DNA of 64,000 bases from an uncultured Clostridia bacterium (GCA_947631945.1 CANRNI010000002.1:1-64000), one strand, 5' to 3'; shown: positions 1 through 7,749, counted from the stretch's first letter. Program-made: numbers and translations. The notes: generated by a model from the letters alone, not told the origin.

Positions 1-72
1 GTTTATCTCCAAATCAAGCTGAACTTTATTTTCTATAATTCCTCTTTTTTCTGTCTACTTTATTGACTATGA

Positions 73-315
73 TCCAACTTATCCGACAATACGCTTACAA
101 TCAATGCCGAACGTCATTCGGAGCACGAACACAAGGACAAAAAAGACAAATATATCCGCGTGGAGCGCTCCTACGGAAAATACAGCAGACAGTTTGACGT
201 TTCCTCCATTGATACGGATAATATCAAGGCGAAATACGAAAACGGCGTACTGAGCCTGACTTTGCCGAAAAAGCATGAAGAATTACCATCATCAAGGCAT
301 TTGGAAATTGAATAA
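73..315 (+). pseudogene. 3' remnant of a small heat-shock protein (Hsp20) gene
   Basis: The frame ending at the TAA at 313-315 encodes the second half of an alpha-crystallin domain, including the stretches ERSYGKYSRQFDV and YENGVLSLTLPKK, and the typical tail with LEIE. Members of this family are about 140-150 residues, but only about 80 codons remain. Reading upstream in the same frame meets TGA codons at 64-66 and 70-72, no start codon is visible, and no Hsp20 N-terminal sequence was recognised in the other frames of bases 1-72. It is therefore probably a truncated gene rather than one cut by the window edge. Hsp20 proteins are ATP-independent holdase chaperones; this remnant is unlikely to fold. 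Confidence 0.75.
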
Positions 316-322
316 ATACACG

Positions 323-350
323 GGCGGCGCATATAACGCGCCGCCTTTTT
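323..350 (+). terminator. Rho-independent terminator after the hsp20 remnant
   Basis: An 8-bp perfect GC-rich stem (GGCGGCGC / GCGCCGCC) with a 7-base loop is followed directly by TTTTT. It sits 7 bases after the hsp20 stop codon, so the terminator of the lost gene has survived. Confidence 0.85.
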
Positions 351-374
351 CGGCAAGCAGAAACAAAACAAAAA

Positions 375-410
375 GTACATCCGCGCAAACGTATGCGCGG
401 ACGTGTTTTT
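375..410. terminator. Bidirectional terminator between hsp20 remnant and feo operon
   Basis: A perfect stem CCGCGCA / TGCGCGG (381-387 with 394-400) has a T-run on the plus side and an A-run on the left. It can therefore end transcription from either direction, including the leftward feo operon, which stops at 415. Confidence 0.75.
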
Positions 411-414
411 TATA

Positions 415-606
415 TCATTTGGAGGTATGTTGATTATTATTGCCCCGGCACATTCCCGACGACGGACAGCAAGCGCAGTCCGCGCCGCAGGAGCTTTTAC
501 CCCTTTTCTTATCCCTGCGCATTTTTACGATTATCAACGCTACTACGGCGGCAATAACCGCAAGAACAATAATTGTACCTATATTATTCGCAAGAAAAGT
601 TAACAT
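415..606 (-). CDS. FeoB-associated Cys-rich membrane protein
   Basis: A 63-residue protein with an N-terminal transmembrane helix (about residues 8-27), a short basic stretch (KMRRDKKRGK), then a Cys cluster with spacing C-x3-C-x-CC-x5-C. This arrangement is typical of the small FeoB-associated Cys-rich proteins found downstream of feoB in Firmicutes. The role in Fe(II) uptake is unproven; a partner or Fe(II)-handling subunit is usually assumed. It starts 18 bases after the feoB stop codon on the same strand, and so is the last gene of the feo operon before the terminator at 375-410. Confidence 0.85.
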   Translation of the reverse strand: MLTFLANNIGTIIVLAVIAAVVALIIVKMRRDKKRGKSSCGADCACCPSSGMCRGNNNQHTSK

Positions 607-624
607 AAATATCTCACCGCCCGA

Positions 625-3057
625 TTATTTTGTAACCTTCTCTTTCTTTGAAGCCTTTACATTCGTCGTAAGCCTGTTGCTCTCCTTGTAAGGTCTGAAA
701 AGCATATAGCATATGAGCGCGAAGAGAATTACCGCCGCGATAATTCCTATTATGTTCGCGCCGCCCGCGAATATCGAGCCTATCTGGAATACTATAAGCG
801 AAACGATATAAGCGAATACGCATTGATAGCTTATCGCGAAAAGCGTCCACTTTGGGGAGTTCATTTCTCTCCTTATCGCGCCTATAGCCGCGAAGCACGG
901 AGCGCACAGAAGGTTGAATATAAGGAACGAGTACGCCGAAAGCGGAGTGAAGAACCTACGCATATTGGCCCATACCTGCCAGCCGTTTTCCGCTACCTCC
1001 TCAAAGCCGCCGAAAAGTATTCCGAAAGTGCTTACTACGTTTTCTTTGGCAATAAGTCCCGTAATCGTTGCAACCGCGCTCTGCCAGTTGCCCCAGCCGA
1101 GAGGCGTGAATATCCACGCTATAGCGCTGCCGATTTTCGCGAGAATCGAATTATTGAGGTCATCGACCATGCCGAAGCCGTTTTCAAAGCCGAATCCCTG
1201 AAGGAACCACAGAACGATTGAAGAAAGAAGAATAACCGTCCCCGCCTTTTTGATGAACGACCACGCGCGCTCCCACATCGAGCGCAGAACGTTGCCCACC
1301 GTCGGAAGATGATACGCCGGAAGCTCCATAACAAACGGAGCGGGGTCGCCCGAAAACATTTTAGTCTTTTTAAGCATAATGCCCGAAACGATTATAGCGA
1401 TAACTCCCACGAAATACGCGCTCGGAGAAACCCACCAAGCTCCGCCGAAAAGCGCACCCGCGATAAGCGCGATTATAGGCAGCTTTGCGCCGCAGGGTAT
1501 AAAAGTAGTCGTCATGATAGTCATACGGCGGTCGCGCTCGTTTTCTATCGTCCTTGAAGCCATAATACCGGGTATTCCGCAGCCCGTTCCTATAAGCATA
1601 GGTATGAACGATTTTCCCGAAAGACCGAATTTTCTGAAAATTCTATCCATAACGAACGCTATACGCGCCATATAGCCGCAGCTTTCAAGAAACGCAAGGA
1701 AGATAAAAAGAATAAGCATTTGCGGCACAAAGCCGAGAACAGCGCCTACGCCGCCCACAATACCGTCAAGTATAAGGCTCGAAAGCCAATCGGCACAGTT
1801 CACCTTTTCAAGCAGCCCGCCGATTAGAACGGGAACGCCGGGTACCCATACTCCGTAATCGGCAGGGTCGGGCTCCTCAAGCTCAACGTCACGCATATAC
1901 TGCTCGTAATCGACCTCTAATTCTTCCTCGACGTTTCCGTCGTCATCATACAGAACAGCGGTCGTTTTAAGGTCCGTAGCTTTATCGGGCTCAAGTCCCG
2001 CTTCCTCCGCCGCATCCTCAAACGCTTCTACCCTCGCTCCGGGTTCAACATATTCTTCCGCCGCTTCTTCATATGCCGACGTGCCGATTCCGAACAGGTG
2101 CCAGCCGTCGCCGAATACTCCGTCATTCGCCCAATCCGTGGCAAATCCCCCGACAGTGGTTACAGATACGTAATAAACGACAAACATAACTATGGCAAAA
2201 ATCGGAAGCGCAAGTATTCTGTTTGTTACAATTTTGTCAATTTTATCCGATACGGTAAGCGAGCCCATATTCTTTTTCTTGTAGCAGTTCTTTATTATCG
2301 AACCTATATAAACATAACGCTCGTTTGTGATTATACTTTCCGCGTCGTCGTCAAGCTCCTCCTCGACTTCCTTTATATCCTCCTCGATATGGGAAAGAAT
2401 GCTTTCGGGAAGTTTAAGTCCCTCAAGTACCTTTTCATCGCGCTCAAATATTTTTATCGAGTACCAACGCTGCTGTTCCTCGGGCATATTATGTACGGCG
2501 GCTTCCTCTATATGCGCCAGAGCGTGTTCCACAACGCCCGAAAAGCTGTGCTGAGGAACGGTTTTTTCGCTCTCCGCCGCCTTTATCGCCGCCTCCGCCG
2601 CTTCCATAACGCCTGTGCCTTTAAGCGCGGAAATTTCAACGACCTTGCACCCAAGCTCTCTCGAAAGCTCGTCGATATGTATTTTATCGCCGTTTTTCTT
2701 TACTACGTCCATCATGTTTACGGCAACTACAACGGGTATGCCAAGCTCCACAAGCTGCGTCGTAAGATAAAGGTTTCTTTCAAGGTTGGTTCCGTCTATT
2801 ATATTCAGAATCGCGTCGGGACGTTCCCCGATAAGATAATTTCTCGCCACAACTTCTTCAAGTGTGTACGGCGAAAGCGAATAAATACCCGGAAGGTCGG
2901 TTATCGTAACGCCGGAATGTTTTTTCAGCTTGCCTTCTTTTTTTTCAACGGTAACGCCCGGCCAGTTTCCCACAAACTGGTTCGAGCCGGTAAGAGCGTT
3001 AAACAATGTAGTCTTACCGCTGTTCGGGTTACCCGCAAGAGCTATCTTGATGTCCAT
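625..3057 (-). CDS. feoB: Ferrous iron transport protein B, GTPase-permease
   Basis: An 810-residue FeoB. The N-terminal G domain shows G1 GNPNSGKTT (9-17), DLPG (54-57) and NMMD (114-117), followed by the helical GDI-like region and a membrane part with Gate motifs (for example MLIGTGCGIPGI and the TTTFIPCGAKLP region). FeoB imports Fe(II) across the cytoplasmic membrane under anaerobic conditions. An acidic insertion of about 85 residues (about 320-405), rich in Asp and Glu, lies between the first membrane helix and the next hydrophobic segment, and I do not recognise it as a standard FeoB part. It is preceded by two feoA genes and followed by the Cys-rich partner. The Gly- and Cys-containing gate segments look intact, so I expect it to be functional. 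Confidence 0.97.
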   Translation of the reverse strand: MDIKIALAGNPNSGKTTLFNALTGSNQFVGNWPGVTVEKKEGKLKKHSGVTITDLPGIYSLSPYTLEEVVARNYLIGERPDAILNIIDGTNLERNLYLTTQLVELGIPVVVAVNMMDVVKKNGDKIHIDELSRELGCKVVEISALKGTGVMEAAEAAIKAAESEKTVPQHSFSGVVEHALAHIEEAAVHNMPEEQQRWYSIKIFERDEKVLEGLKLPESILSHIEEDIKEVEEELDDDAESIITNERYVYIGSIIKNCYKKKNMGSLTVSDKIDKIVTNRILALPIFAIVMFVVYYVSVTTVGGFATDWANDGVFGDGWHLFGIGTSAYEEAAEEYVEPGARVEAFEDAAEEAGLEPDKATDLKTTAVLYDDDGNVEEELEVDYEQYMRDVELEEPDPADYGVWVPGVPVLIGGLLEKVNCADWLSSLILDGIVGGVGAVLGFVPQMLILFIFLAFLESCGYMARIAFVMDRIFRKFGLSGKSFIPMLIGTGCGIPGIMASRTIENERDRRMTIMTTTFIPCGAKLPIIALIAGALFGGAWWVSPSAYFVGVIAIIVSGIMLKKTKMFSGDPAPFVMELPAYHLPTVGNVLRSMWERAWSFIKKAGTVILLSSIVLWFLQGFGFENGFGMVDDLNNSILAKIGSAIAWIFTPLGWGNWQSAVATITGLIAKENVVSTFGILFGGFEEVAENGWQVWANMRRFFTPLSAYSFLIFNLLCAPCFAAIGAIRREMNSPKWTLFAISYQCVFAYIVSLIVFQIGSIFAGGANIIGIIAAVILFALICYMLFRPYKESNRLTTNVKASKKEKVTK

Positions 3058-3079
3058 GGTTATCTTCCTTTCTTAAACA

Positions 3080-3095
3080 GTTAGTTTTTGCTAAC
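3080..3095 (-). promoter_or_regulatory. GTTAG-CTAAC inverted repeat just upstream of feoB
   Basis: GTTAG, six bases, CTAAC: an inverted repeat with the same half-sites as the palindromes at the feo operon promoter. It lies about 25-40 bases before the feoB start codon. It could be a secondary operator for the same metal-dependent repressor. The regulator identity is inference. Confidence 0.45.
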
Positions 3096-3113
3096 TTATG
3101 CTTTCTTAAAAAT

Positions 3114-3131
3114 CAGGGTTTGTACACCCTG
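3114..3131 (-). terminator. Short hairpin between feoA and feoB
   Basis: A CAGGGT / ACCCTG stem with a 6-base loop is followed, in the leftward direction, by ATTTTTAAG. It is a weak terminator or attenuator that could lower feoB expression relative to feoA, or a processing hairpin. Confidence 0.45.
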
Positions 3132-3157
3132 TTAATTTTATGCTTGTCTTATTTACT

Positions 3158-3379
3158 TTATTCGATTTCAATCATTTCGGCGTCCGCCTTACGAAGTGAA
3201 AGCTCAAAACCGCGAACTGTTACCTCAATCGGGTCGCCGAGCGGCGCGACTTTGCGGATATAAACGGAAATGCCTTTCGTAATTCCCATATCCATAATAC
3301 GTCTTTTTACAGCGCCCTCACCGTGAAGCTTGACTACTGTTACGGTATCGCCTATTTTCGCGTTTTTCAGAGTGTTCAT
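3158..3379 (-). CDS. feoA: FeoA-type SH3 protein (second copy)
   Basis: 73 residues with the FeoA pattern: a start like LKNAKIGDTVTVVKL, then RRIMDMGITKG and PLGDPIEVTVRGFELSLRK. FeoA proteins are small cytoplasmic SH3-like beta barrels that assist FeoB. It is the second of two feoA genes in the operon, 28 bases after the first, with a GGAGG-type site (AGGAGGAATACC) before the ATG. Two FeoA proteins per Feo operon are common in Clostridia. Both copies keep the Gly-rich turn residues, so neither looks degenerate. Confidence 0.92.
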   Translation of the reverse strand: MNTLKNAKIGDTVTVVKLHGEGAVKRRIMDMGITKGISVYIRKVAPLGDPIEVTVRGFELSLRKADAEMIEIE

Positions 3380-3407
3380 AGGTATTCCTCCTTATACTTA
3401 AATGGTT

Positions 3408-3620
3408 TCAGACCATTATTTTACCTGCCATCTCGCGGCTTACCGCGATTCTCGATTCCTTTACTTTTACAATCACATTGCCGCCTATCACGGAAATTAC
3501 CGTAACGGAACCGCCGGGAACGAAACCGAGATTTTCAAGATGAGCCTTAACCTCGGGATTTCCTCCGACTTTACGGATAATGTTTTCCTCACCCGGATTG
3601 GCGTACACTAACGGAACCAT
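3408..3620 (-). CDS. feoA: FeoA-type SH3 protein (first copy)
   Basis: 70 residues, an FeoA-like beta-barrel with HLENLGFVPGGSVTVIS and KESRIAVSREMAGKIMV. It is the promoter-proximal gene of the feo operon. It differs clearly from the second copy, so this is not a recent duplication. Its 5' leader carries the palindromes at 3666-3716, so its expression is expected to respond to the regulator binding there, probably an iron or manganese repressor. Confidence 0.92.
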   Translation of the reverse strand: MVPLVYANPGEENIIRKVGGNPEVKAHLENLGFVPGGSVTVISVIGGNVIVKVKESRIAVSREMAGKIMV

Positions 3621-3665
3621 AAAATATCTGCCTTTCGATAAAAAAGTATCAGCCTTTCAATATAA

Positions 3666-3716
3666 GTTAGTTGCAACTAACCTTATACTGAAAAAATATG
3701 GTTGATAACATCAACC
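3666..3716 (-). promoter_or_regulatory. Two palindromes in the feo operon leader
   Basis: A perfect 16-bp palindrome GTTAGTTGCAACTAAC (3666-3681) and a second inverted repeat GGTTGAT-3 nt-ATCAACC (3700-3716). The second falls at the predicted transcription start and the first in the leader. They resemble operators of dimeric metalloregulators of the DtxR/MntR family. The regulator is inferred from the half-site TTAG/CTAA and the operon's function, not from a binding-site match that I could compute. Confidence 0.6.
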
Positions 3717-3722
3717 ACTATC

Positions 3723-3751
3723 ATATTAGCATAAGCTAACCGTTTTGTCAA
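3723..3751 (-). promoter_or_regulatory. feo operon promoter with operator between -35 and -10
   Basis: On the minus strand, TTGACA (3746-3751) and TAATAT (3723-3728) are separated by exactly 17 bases. The spacer and -10 box contain the inverted repeat GTTAGC-4 nt-GCTAA (3726-3740 region), so a bound repressor would block RNA polymerase directly. Confidence 0.8.
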
Positions 3752-3793
3752 CAAAAAATTCAAAAAATATGCGAATGTTAATAAAATATAACC

Positions 3794-3838
3794 AAATGCA
3801 CAATCATAGTGCTTATTAAGCAAAACGATTGTGCATTT
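3794..3838 (-). terminator. Long hairpin after the GH28 gene
   Basis: A 12-bp perfect stem (AAATGCACAATC at 3794-3805 with GATTGTGCATTT at 3827-3838) encloses a 21-base loop that can itself form GCTT-AAGC. It lies 31 bases after the GH28 stop codon. The T-run is modest, so it may be a terminator or an mRNA-stabilising hairpin. Confidence 0.6.
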
Positions 3839-3846
3839 TATTATTA

Positions 3847-3866
3847 TAGTGTGAACCCACTCTAAA
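3847..3866. repeat. TAGTGTGAACNCACTCTAAA dispersed motif, copy 1
   Basis: A variant (one C for A) of a roughly 22-base motif also found at 37948-37969 and 45304-45325. It sits 3 bases after the GH28 stop codon. TTAG-TGTG and CACAC-TCTAA give an imperfect dyad. Function unknown. Confidence 0.5.
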
Positions 3867-3869
3867 AGA

Positions 3870-5252
3870 TTACCCGATAAAAGTAACGTTTTCGGTTTTT
3901 ATTATATCAGTATTTTCACACGACGGTAAAAACAAATTTCGGCAAAGCTCGAGTCCTTCAATATTTTTACCGTCAAGAGCGTGTTTATAGTGTTCATACG
4001 GTTTGCCGCCCCATGTTACGGACGTTTTTTCGATTCTGATATTTTTCGCGTTCCTGATGAAAAACGCGGAATTGGCCTCTTTTTCTATGCCATAGTCTAT
4101 ACAAGGTCTGAGATCGTACATTCCGCAGTCCCACTTCGACGTTTTTTCCATATGAACGCCGCAATTTTCAAAAACGACGTTTTCAATCGGATTTTCCGGC
4201 GATGAATATATCAGAACGCCGTTTTCACCTTTACAGGCGACATTGAAATATTTTATATTTTTGACGTGTCCCGCGACCGTGTTTTTGTCACGTCTGAAAC
4301 AGGTAATTGTAACCGGTTCCGCCGTTCCCCACCAATCCGAACAGAAACGGCGCGTTTCGATTGTGCAGTTTGAAAACGTGACGTTTTCTACGTTTCCGCC
4401 GTCGCGTATCTGTATTGAAAGACCTCTGTTGCTTTTTGAAATTATACAGTTGTCAACAGTAATATTTCTGAAATCGCCTACTCCCTCCGTTCCTATCTTT
4501 ATCGCGGCGGAGGTTGAAGTAAGGGTGCAATTTGCGATAACTACGTTTTCGGTCGGTCCGTATTCGGAATTGCCGTTTGTTGTTTTAAGACAAATGCAGT
4601 CGTCGGCGCATTGAATATGACAGCCGAGTATTCTGACATTCGAGCAGTGGTCGGGGTCGATGCCGTCACTATTCGCGACGTCAAGCGGATTCAGTATTCT
4701 TATTTCCGATATAAGCACATCATTGCAGCCTGCGGGGTGTAAAGTCCAGAACGGAGCGTTGATAACCGAAATATTTCTGAAAGAAATATGATTGCTCTTT
4801 TCTATATATATGACCGTCGGACGGGGGTAAAAATTTCCCGTCACATAATATTCGCTCTTGCGTTCGACAAAGGCGTAGCAGTTGCCGTCTATAGTTCCCT
4901 CTCCCGTTATGGAACAGCCGTCCGCCTCATAGCCGTAAATAAAAACAAACGACGGCTTGCCTGTTACGGGATTGCCGACCAAAGCAGTTTTCGGGTCGTT
5001 TACCATTTTGCAGGGACGGATATATCCGTTTATATCCGACGTCGCGCGAAGAACGGAGCCTTTCATCAGATGAAGCTCTACATTTTTTTTGAGTTCTATC
5101 GAATCGCTGTAATATACCTTTCCGCTTTCAAGGATAACGGTGCCGCCGCCGTTCGCCTCACAGTCGTCTATTGCCGCTTGAATAGCAGGCGCGTCGTTTG
5201 TCTTACCGTCGCCGACAGCGCCGTATGCGGAAACTTCATATAAAACATACAT
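3870..5252 (-). CDS. Glycoside hydrolase family 28 (polygalacturonase-like)
   Basis: 460 residues from the ATG at 5252 (an upstream in-frame GTG is less likely; a GAG-containing ribosome site precedes the ATG). It opens with YGAVGDGKTNDAPAIQAAI, the usual start of bacterial right-handed beta-helix GH28 enzymes. The catalytic Asp motifs NSDGID and DDCICLK follow, then KIGTEG and a RGLSIQIRDGG region. GH28 enzymes hydrolyse galacturonan or rhamnogalacturonan of pectin. No signal peptide is visible, so it probably acts on imported pectic oligosaccharides in the cytoplasm. It is a monocistronic leftward gene with its own terminator-like hairpin. The precise substrate cannot be told from sequence. 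Confidence 0.9.
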   Translation of the reverse strand: MYVLYEVSAYGAVGDGKTNDAPAIQAAIDDCEANGGGTVILESGKVYYSDSIELKKNVELHLMKGSVLRATSDINGYIRPCKMVNDPKTALVGNPVTGKPSFVFIYGYEADGCSITGEGTIDGNCYAFVERKSEYYVTGNFYPRPTVIYIEKSNHISFRNISVINAPFWTLHPAGCNDVLISEIRILNPLDVANSDGIDPDHCSNVRILGCHIQCADDCICLKTTNGNSEYGPTENVVIANCTLTSTSAAIKIGTEGVGDFRNITVDNCIISKSNRGLSIQIRDGGNVENVTFSNCTIETRRFCSDWWGTAEPVTITCFRRDKNTVAGHVKNIKYFNVACKGENGVLIYSSPENPIENVVFENCGVHMEKTSKWDCGMYDLRPCIDYGIEKEANSAFFIRNAKNIRIEKTSVTWGGKPYEHYKHALDGKNIEGLELCRNLFLPSCENTDIIKTENVTFIG

Positions 5253-5339
5253 GGTAATCACTCTTTCATTTCAATCATCAAGGGTAATTATACGGATTAT
5301 TTTTATATATAAGAATATAATATAATGCAATCGTATGGT

Positions 5340-5366
5340 AAAAAAGCAGTCCCATAAAAGGACTGC
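5340..5366 (-). terminator. Terminator of the rpsF-ssb-rpsR operon
   Basis: A perfect 7-bp stem GCAGTCC / GGACTGC with a 7-base loop, followed on the minus strand by six T residues. It is located 8 bases after the rpsR stop. Confidence 0.93.
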
Positions 5367-5373
5367 GTTAATA

Positions 5374-5625
5374 TTAGTCGCTTGTATAGGGCAGCAACGC
5401 AATCTGACGTGCGCGCTTGATAGCTGTTGTGAGCGCTCTCTGATGCTTTGCGCAGGTGCCTGTTATTCTTCTGGGAAGAATTTTAGCCCTGTCAGATGTA
5501 AAGCGGCGAAGCTTTGCAACATCTTTATAATCTATAAAGTCTGTCTTTTCAACGCAGAACGTGCAGACTTTTCTGCGGCCTTTTCTGCCCTGACGACCGC
5601 CTTTATCGCCTTTATCGTAAGCCAT
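5374..5625 (-). CDS. rpsR: Small ribosomal subunit protein bS18
   Basis: 83 residues with a basic N-terminal tail rich in Gly, Lys and Arg, then KVCTFC, the conserved DYKDV and [15 protein letters not shown], and the tail [21 protein letters not shown]. The CTFC pair retains two cysteines of the zinc-binding (C+) form; a further Cys lies at GTCAKHQ. The protein binds 16S rRNA with bS6 in the platform of the 30S subunit. It is the last gene of the conserved rpsF-ssb-rpsR operon, 25 bases after ssb, with a strong GGAGG site. Confidence 0.98.
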   Translation of the reverse strand: MAYDKGDKGGRQGRKGRRKVCTFCVEKTDFIDYKDVAKLRRFTSDRAKILPRRITGTCAKHQRALTTAIKRARQIALLPYTSD

Positions 5626-5650
5626 TTACGAAACCTCCTGTTTTAGAATA

Positions 5651-6097
5651 TCAGAACGGAAGATCATCTTCCGCCGCTTCAATGTCCGAAAAATCTTCAG
5701 AACCGTTATTACGGTAAGATGCAGGCTGCGAAGCCGGAGCGGGATATCTGTCTGACTGCCCTGATGCGCCGCTTTCAGCCTTTGAACCGCAAAAGCTTAC
5801 GTTATCGACCACGATTTCAACGGCAACTCGTCTTATACCGTTTCTGTCATCGTAAGAACGCGTCTGAATCGACCCCTGCACAGCAATCATTTGCCCTTTG
5901 CGGAAATATCTCGAAACAAAATCAGCCGTCTGACGCCATGCCACACAGTTTATAAAGTCTGCCTGTTTTTCCTGTCCGGGACTTTGGAATCTGCGGTCAA
6001 CCGCAACAGTAAAAGAAACGACCGACAAATTGTTTGAAGTTGTTCTAAGCTCGGGATCGGCTGTAAGCCTTCCCATGATTACGGCGCAATTAAGCAT
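5651..6097 (-). CDS. ssb: Single-stranded DNA-binding protein
   Basis: 148 residues: an OB-fold of about 110 residues (MGRLTADPELRTT, FTVAVDRRF, DFINCVAWRQTADFVSRYF, KGQMIAVQGSIQTRSY), a Ser/Pro/Tyr-containing disordered linker, and an acidic tail ending DDLPF. The tail is the canonical tip that binds replication and repair partners. SSB protects single-stranded DNA during replication, repair and competence. It lies between rpsF and rpsR, the standard arrangement in Firmicutes. Confidence 0.98.
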   Translation of the reverse strand: MLNCAVIMGRLTADPELRTTSNNLSVVSFTVAVDRRFQSPGQEKQADFINCVAWRQTADFVSRYFRKGQMIAVQGSIQTRSYDDRNGIRRVAVEIVVDNVSFCGSKAESGASGQSDRYPAPASQPASYRNNGSEDFSDIEAAEDDLPF

Positions 6098-6129
6098 ATC
6101 TACATCTCCCGTAAAAAATTATCCTGTGT

Positions 6130-6486
6130 TTATTCGGTTTCTGAAGCTTCCGCAGCCGCTTCTTCAGTTTCGGCAGCTTTATCGTTAACTTCCGTATTAT
6201 GCTCGACCTTTACAACGAGAGTACGAATCGCGTCGTCTGTAATATTGACGATACGCTCAAACTCTGCCGGAAATTCAGGCTCAGCCTCAAACGTATAGAG
6301 TGCATAATAGCCTTCATTCTCATAGTTGATAGGATAAGCAAGTCTCCTTTTTCCCCATTCGTTAACGGAATCAAGAGAACCGTTTGCTTCAATAAGAGCC
6401 TTAAATTTTTCAACTAAAGCCGGAATTTTATCTTCACCGTTCTTAACAGAAAAGATAACGACTGCTTCGTATTTAGCCATTGACAT
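6130..6486 (-). CDS. rpsF: Small ribosomal subunit protein bS6
   Basis: 118 residues beginning MSMAKYEAVVIF with WGKRRLAYPINYENEGYYALYTF, the characteristic bS6 core, and a C-terminal acidic extension of Glu and Ala. AGGAGG lies 8 bases before the ATG at 6486; the ATG at 6480 is an alternative. It partners bS18 in the 30S platform. The roughly 70-base leader is GC-rich near CTCCGCAACGTCGGGG. S6:S18 autoregulatory leaders are known in this operon in other bacteria, but I cannot confirm the conserved fold here. Confidence 0.97.
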   Translation of the reverse strand: MSMAKYEAVVIFSVKNGEDKIPALVEKFKALIEANGSLDSVNEWGKRRLAYPINYENEGYYALYTFEAEPEFPAEFERIVNITDDAIRTLVVKVEHNTEVNDKAAETEEAAAEASETE

Positions 6487-6562
6487 TCGTTACACCTCCT
6501 TTTGGACTTTGGCCCCGACGTTGCGGAGCAAGGATGCCGTAAAAACATTACAACAATTACAT

Positions 6563-6591
6563 ATTATAGCAAAATAAATTATACTTGTCAA
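6563..6591 (-). promoter_or_regulatory. Promoter of rpsF-ssb-rpsR
   Basis: On the minus strand, TTGACA (6586-6591), a 17-base spacer and TATAAT (6563-6568): a perfect sigma-A consensus, as expected for a ribosomal protein operon. The predicted leader is about 70 bases. Confidence 0.92.
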
Positions 6592-6667
6592 GATATTTAT
6601 TAAGCATTTTTTAATAAATTAGGTGAGGTATATACACGCCCTTGATATACGGCTTATTTTTGATAAT

Positions 6668-7600
6668 TCATGCAAGACCGAGATATTCTTCAAGACATAA
6701 ACCGCTGTTCTTGATTTTTTCGGCGTTTTCGACGCCTACGTATCTCCAATGCCAAGGCTCGAATTTAACGCCCGTGATATTTGCCTTATCCGCCGGATAG
6801 CGTAAAATAAATCCATAATCCGAAGCATTATTCATAAGCCATGCATACGCGCTTGTGTTTTCAAATCCAGCGCTGCTTGAAGCGCAGATAATATCCATGC
6901 AAATGCCTATATTATGCTCGGAGCTTCCGGGAGGATTTCTTCTTGTAGAGGTAAGATTATATGCCTTCTCCCGACTGTATCCTTGAGCGAGATATTCGTC
7001 TACGAACTCGTTGAACAGCCGTTTTTGCGTAGAATAGCTTCTGTAGCCTGAACAAGGAGTAAGATAAATACCTGAAGAAGCGGCCGCAGAGTACATTTTT
7101 TCATAAGCGGCGGCAGCTCTTGAATCCATTTGCTCACTTGAGCCCGCAACATATGAAAGTGAAAGAGAATTTTCATAGCTTGAATCAACATAGCGGTTTT
7201 TGTTAAGGCAAATCATCTGCCATGAATCCGTATCGGAAGGATAATCGACAGTTCCCGCAGACGTCTGAGAGCTTGCCGCAGGAATTGTTGTCGGAACGCT
7301 TCCCTGCGTTTCGGGTATTGCCGAACTGCCCGATGTGGTTGTTTCCGGAATGGGATTTGTCGTAGACTGCAAATAGTCCATAATGCTGACGTTTTCATCG
7401 GTATACTCATCACTTACGTTGCTTTCCGACGCATGTGAAGCGTTTTCCTTGTCCGCCTTTTTATTTATAAAGCTTGTGGTAATTAAAAACGAAGCCGCGA
7501 AAAGAGCAATCAAAATTAAAACGGCAATAATAAATACAGAGGCCTTATTTTCAAAGAATTTGTCTAAACGGCTTTCTTTTTTATATCTGTTTTTTGACAT
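6668..7600 (-). CDS. Membrane-anchored D-alanyl-D-alanine carboxypeptidase (VanY/M15B)
   Basis: 310 residues. A basic N-terminus is followed by one transmembrane helix (about residues 20-42), then a Ser/Thr-rich linker of about 90 residues and a C-terminal LAS-type peptidase domain. The zinc ligand motifs are SEHNIGICMDI (the family's SxHxxGxAxD) and EPWHWRYVG. Together with CSGYRSYSTQKRLF these identify peptidase family M15B, which trims the terminal D-Ala of peptidoglycan stem peptides on the cell surface. It is a single gene with no vancomycin-resistance neighbours, so a housekeeping wall-remodelling role is more likely than resistance. Confidence 0.92.
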   Translation of the reverse strand: MSKNRYKKESRLDKFFENKASVFIIAVLILIALFAASFLITTSFINKKADKENASHASESNVSDEYTDENVSIMDYLQSTTNPIPETTTSGSSAIPETQGSVPTTIPAASSQTSAGTVDYPSDTDSWQMICLNKNRYVDSSYENSLSLSYVAGSSEQMDSRAAAAYEKMYSAAASSGIYLTPCSGYRSYSTQKRLFNEFVDEYLAQGYSREKAYNLTSTRRNPPGSSEHNIGICMDIICASSSAGFENTSAYAWLMNNASDYGFILRYPADKANITGVKFEPWHWRYVGVENAEKIKNSGLCLEEYLGLA

Positions 7601-7720
7601 AAAACACTCTTCTTTATAATCATATGTATCAATATTTTATATAATTATAAAACAAAACTGATTTTATATCTATAGTAAAATTGCACAAGATATTTTTCAA
7701 GATTTTAGATGTAATAACAC

Positions 7721-7749
7721 TCGACAACAGGAAAATATTATGATAAAAT
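7721..7749 (+). promoter_or_regulatory. Promoter of the M28 peptidase gene
   Basis: TCGACA (7721-7726), a 17-base spacer and TAAAAT (7744-7749), about 35 bases before the start codon, within the divergent gap 7601-7783. The leftward promoter of the VanY-like gene must also lie in this AT-rich gap, but I could not assign a good -35 box for it. Confidence 0.65.

Noticed and set aside
2098-3084. Long open frame of over 300 codons on the plus strand inside feoB
   Set aside because: It is antisense to an unmistakable FeoB G domain, has no ribosome site and a composition typical of the complement of a coding region.
3666-3716. Palindromes at the feo leader as a possible transcription terminator
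   Set aside because: The stems are AT-rich with no T-run and lie between the promoter and feoA; an operator role fits better.
6668-7600. VanY-like gene as vancomycin resistance determinant
   Set aside because: No vanA/B ligase, vanH, vanX or two-component system is next to it; the protein is a generic M15B peptidase.
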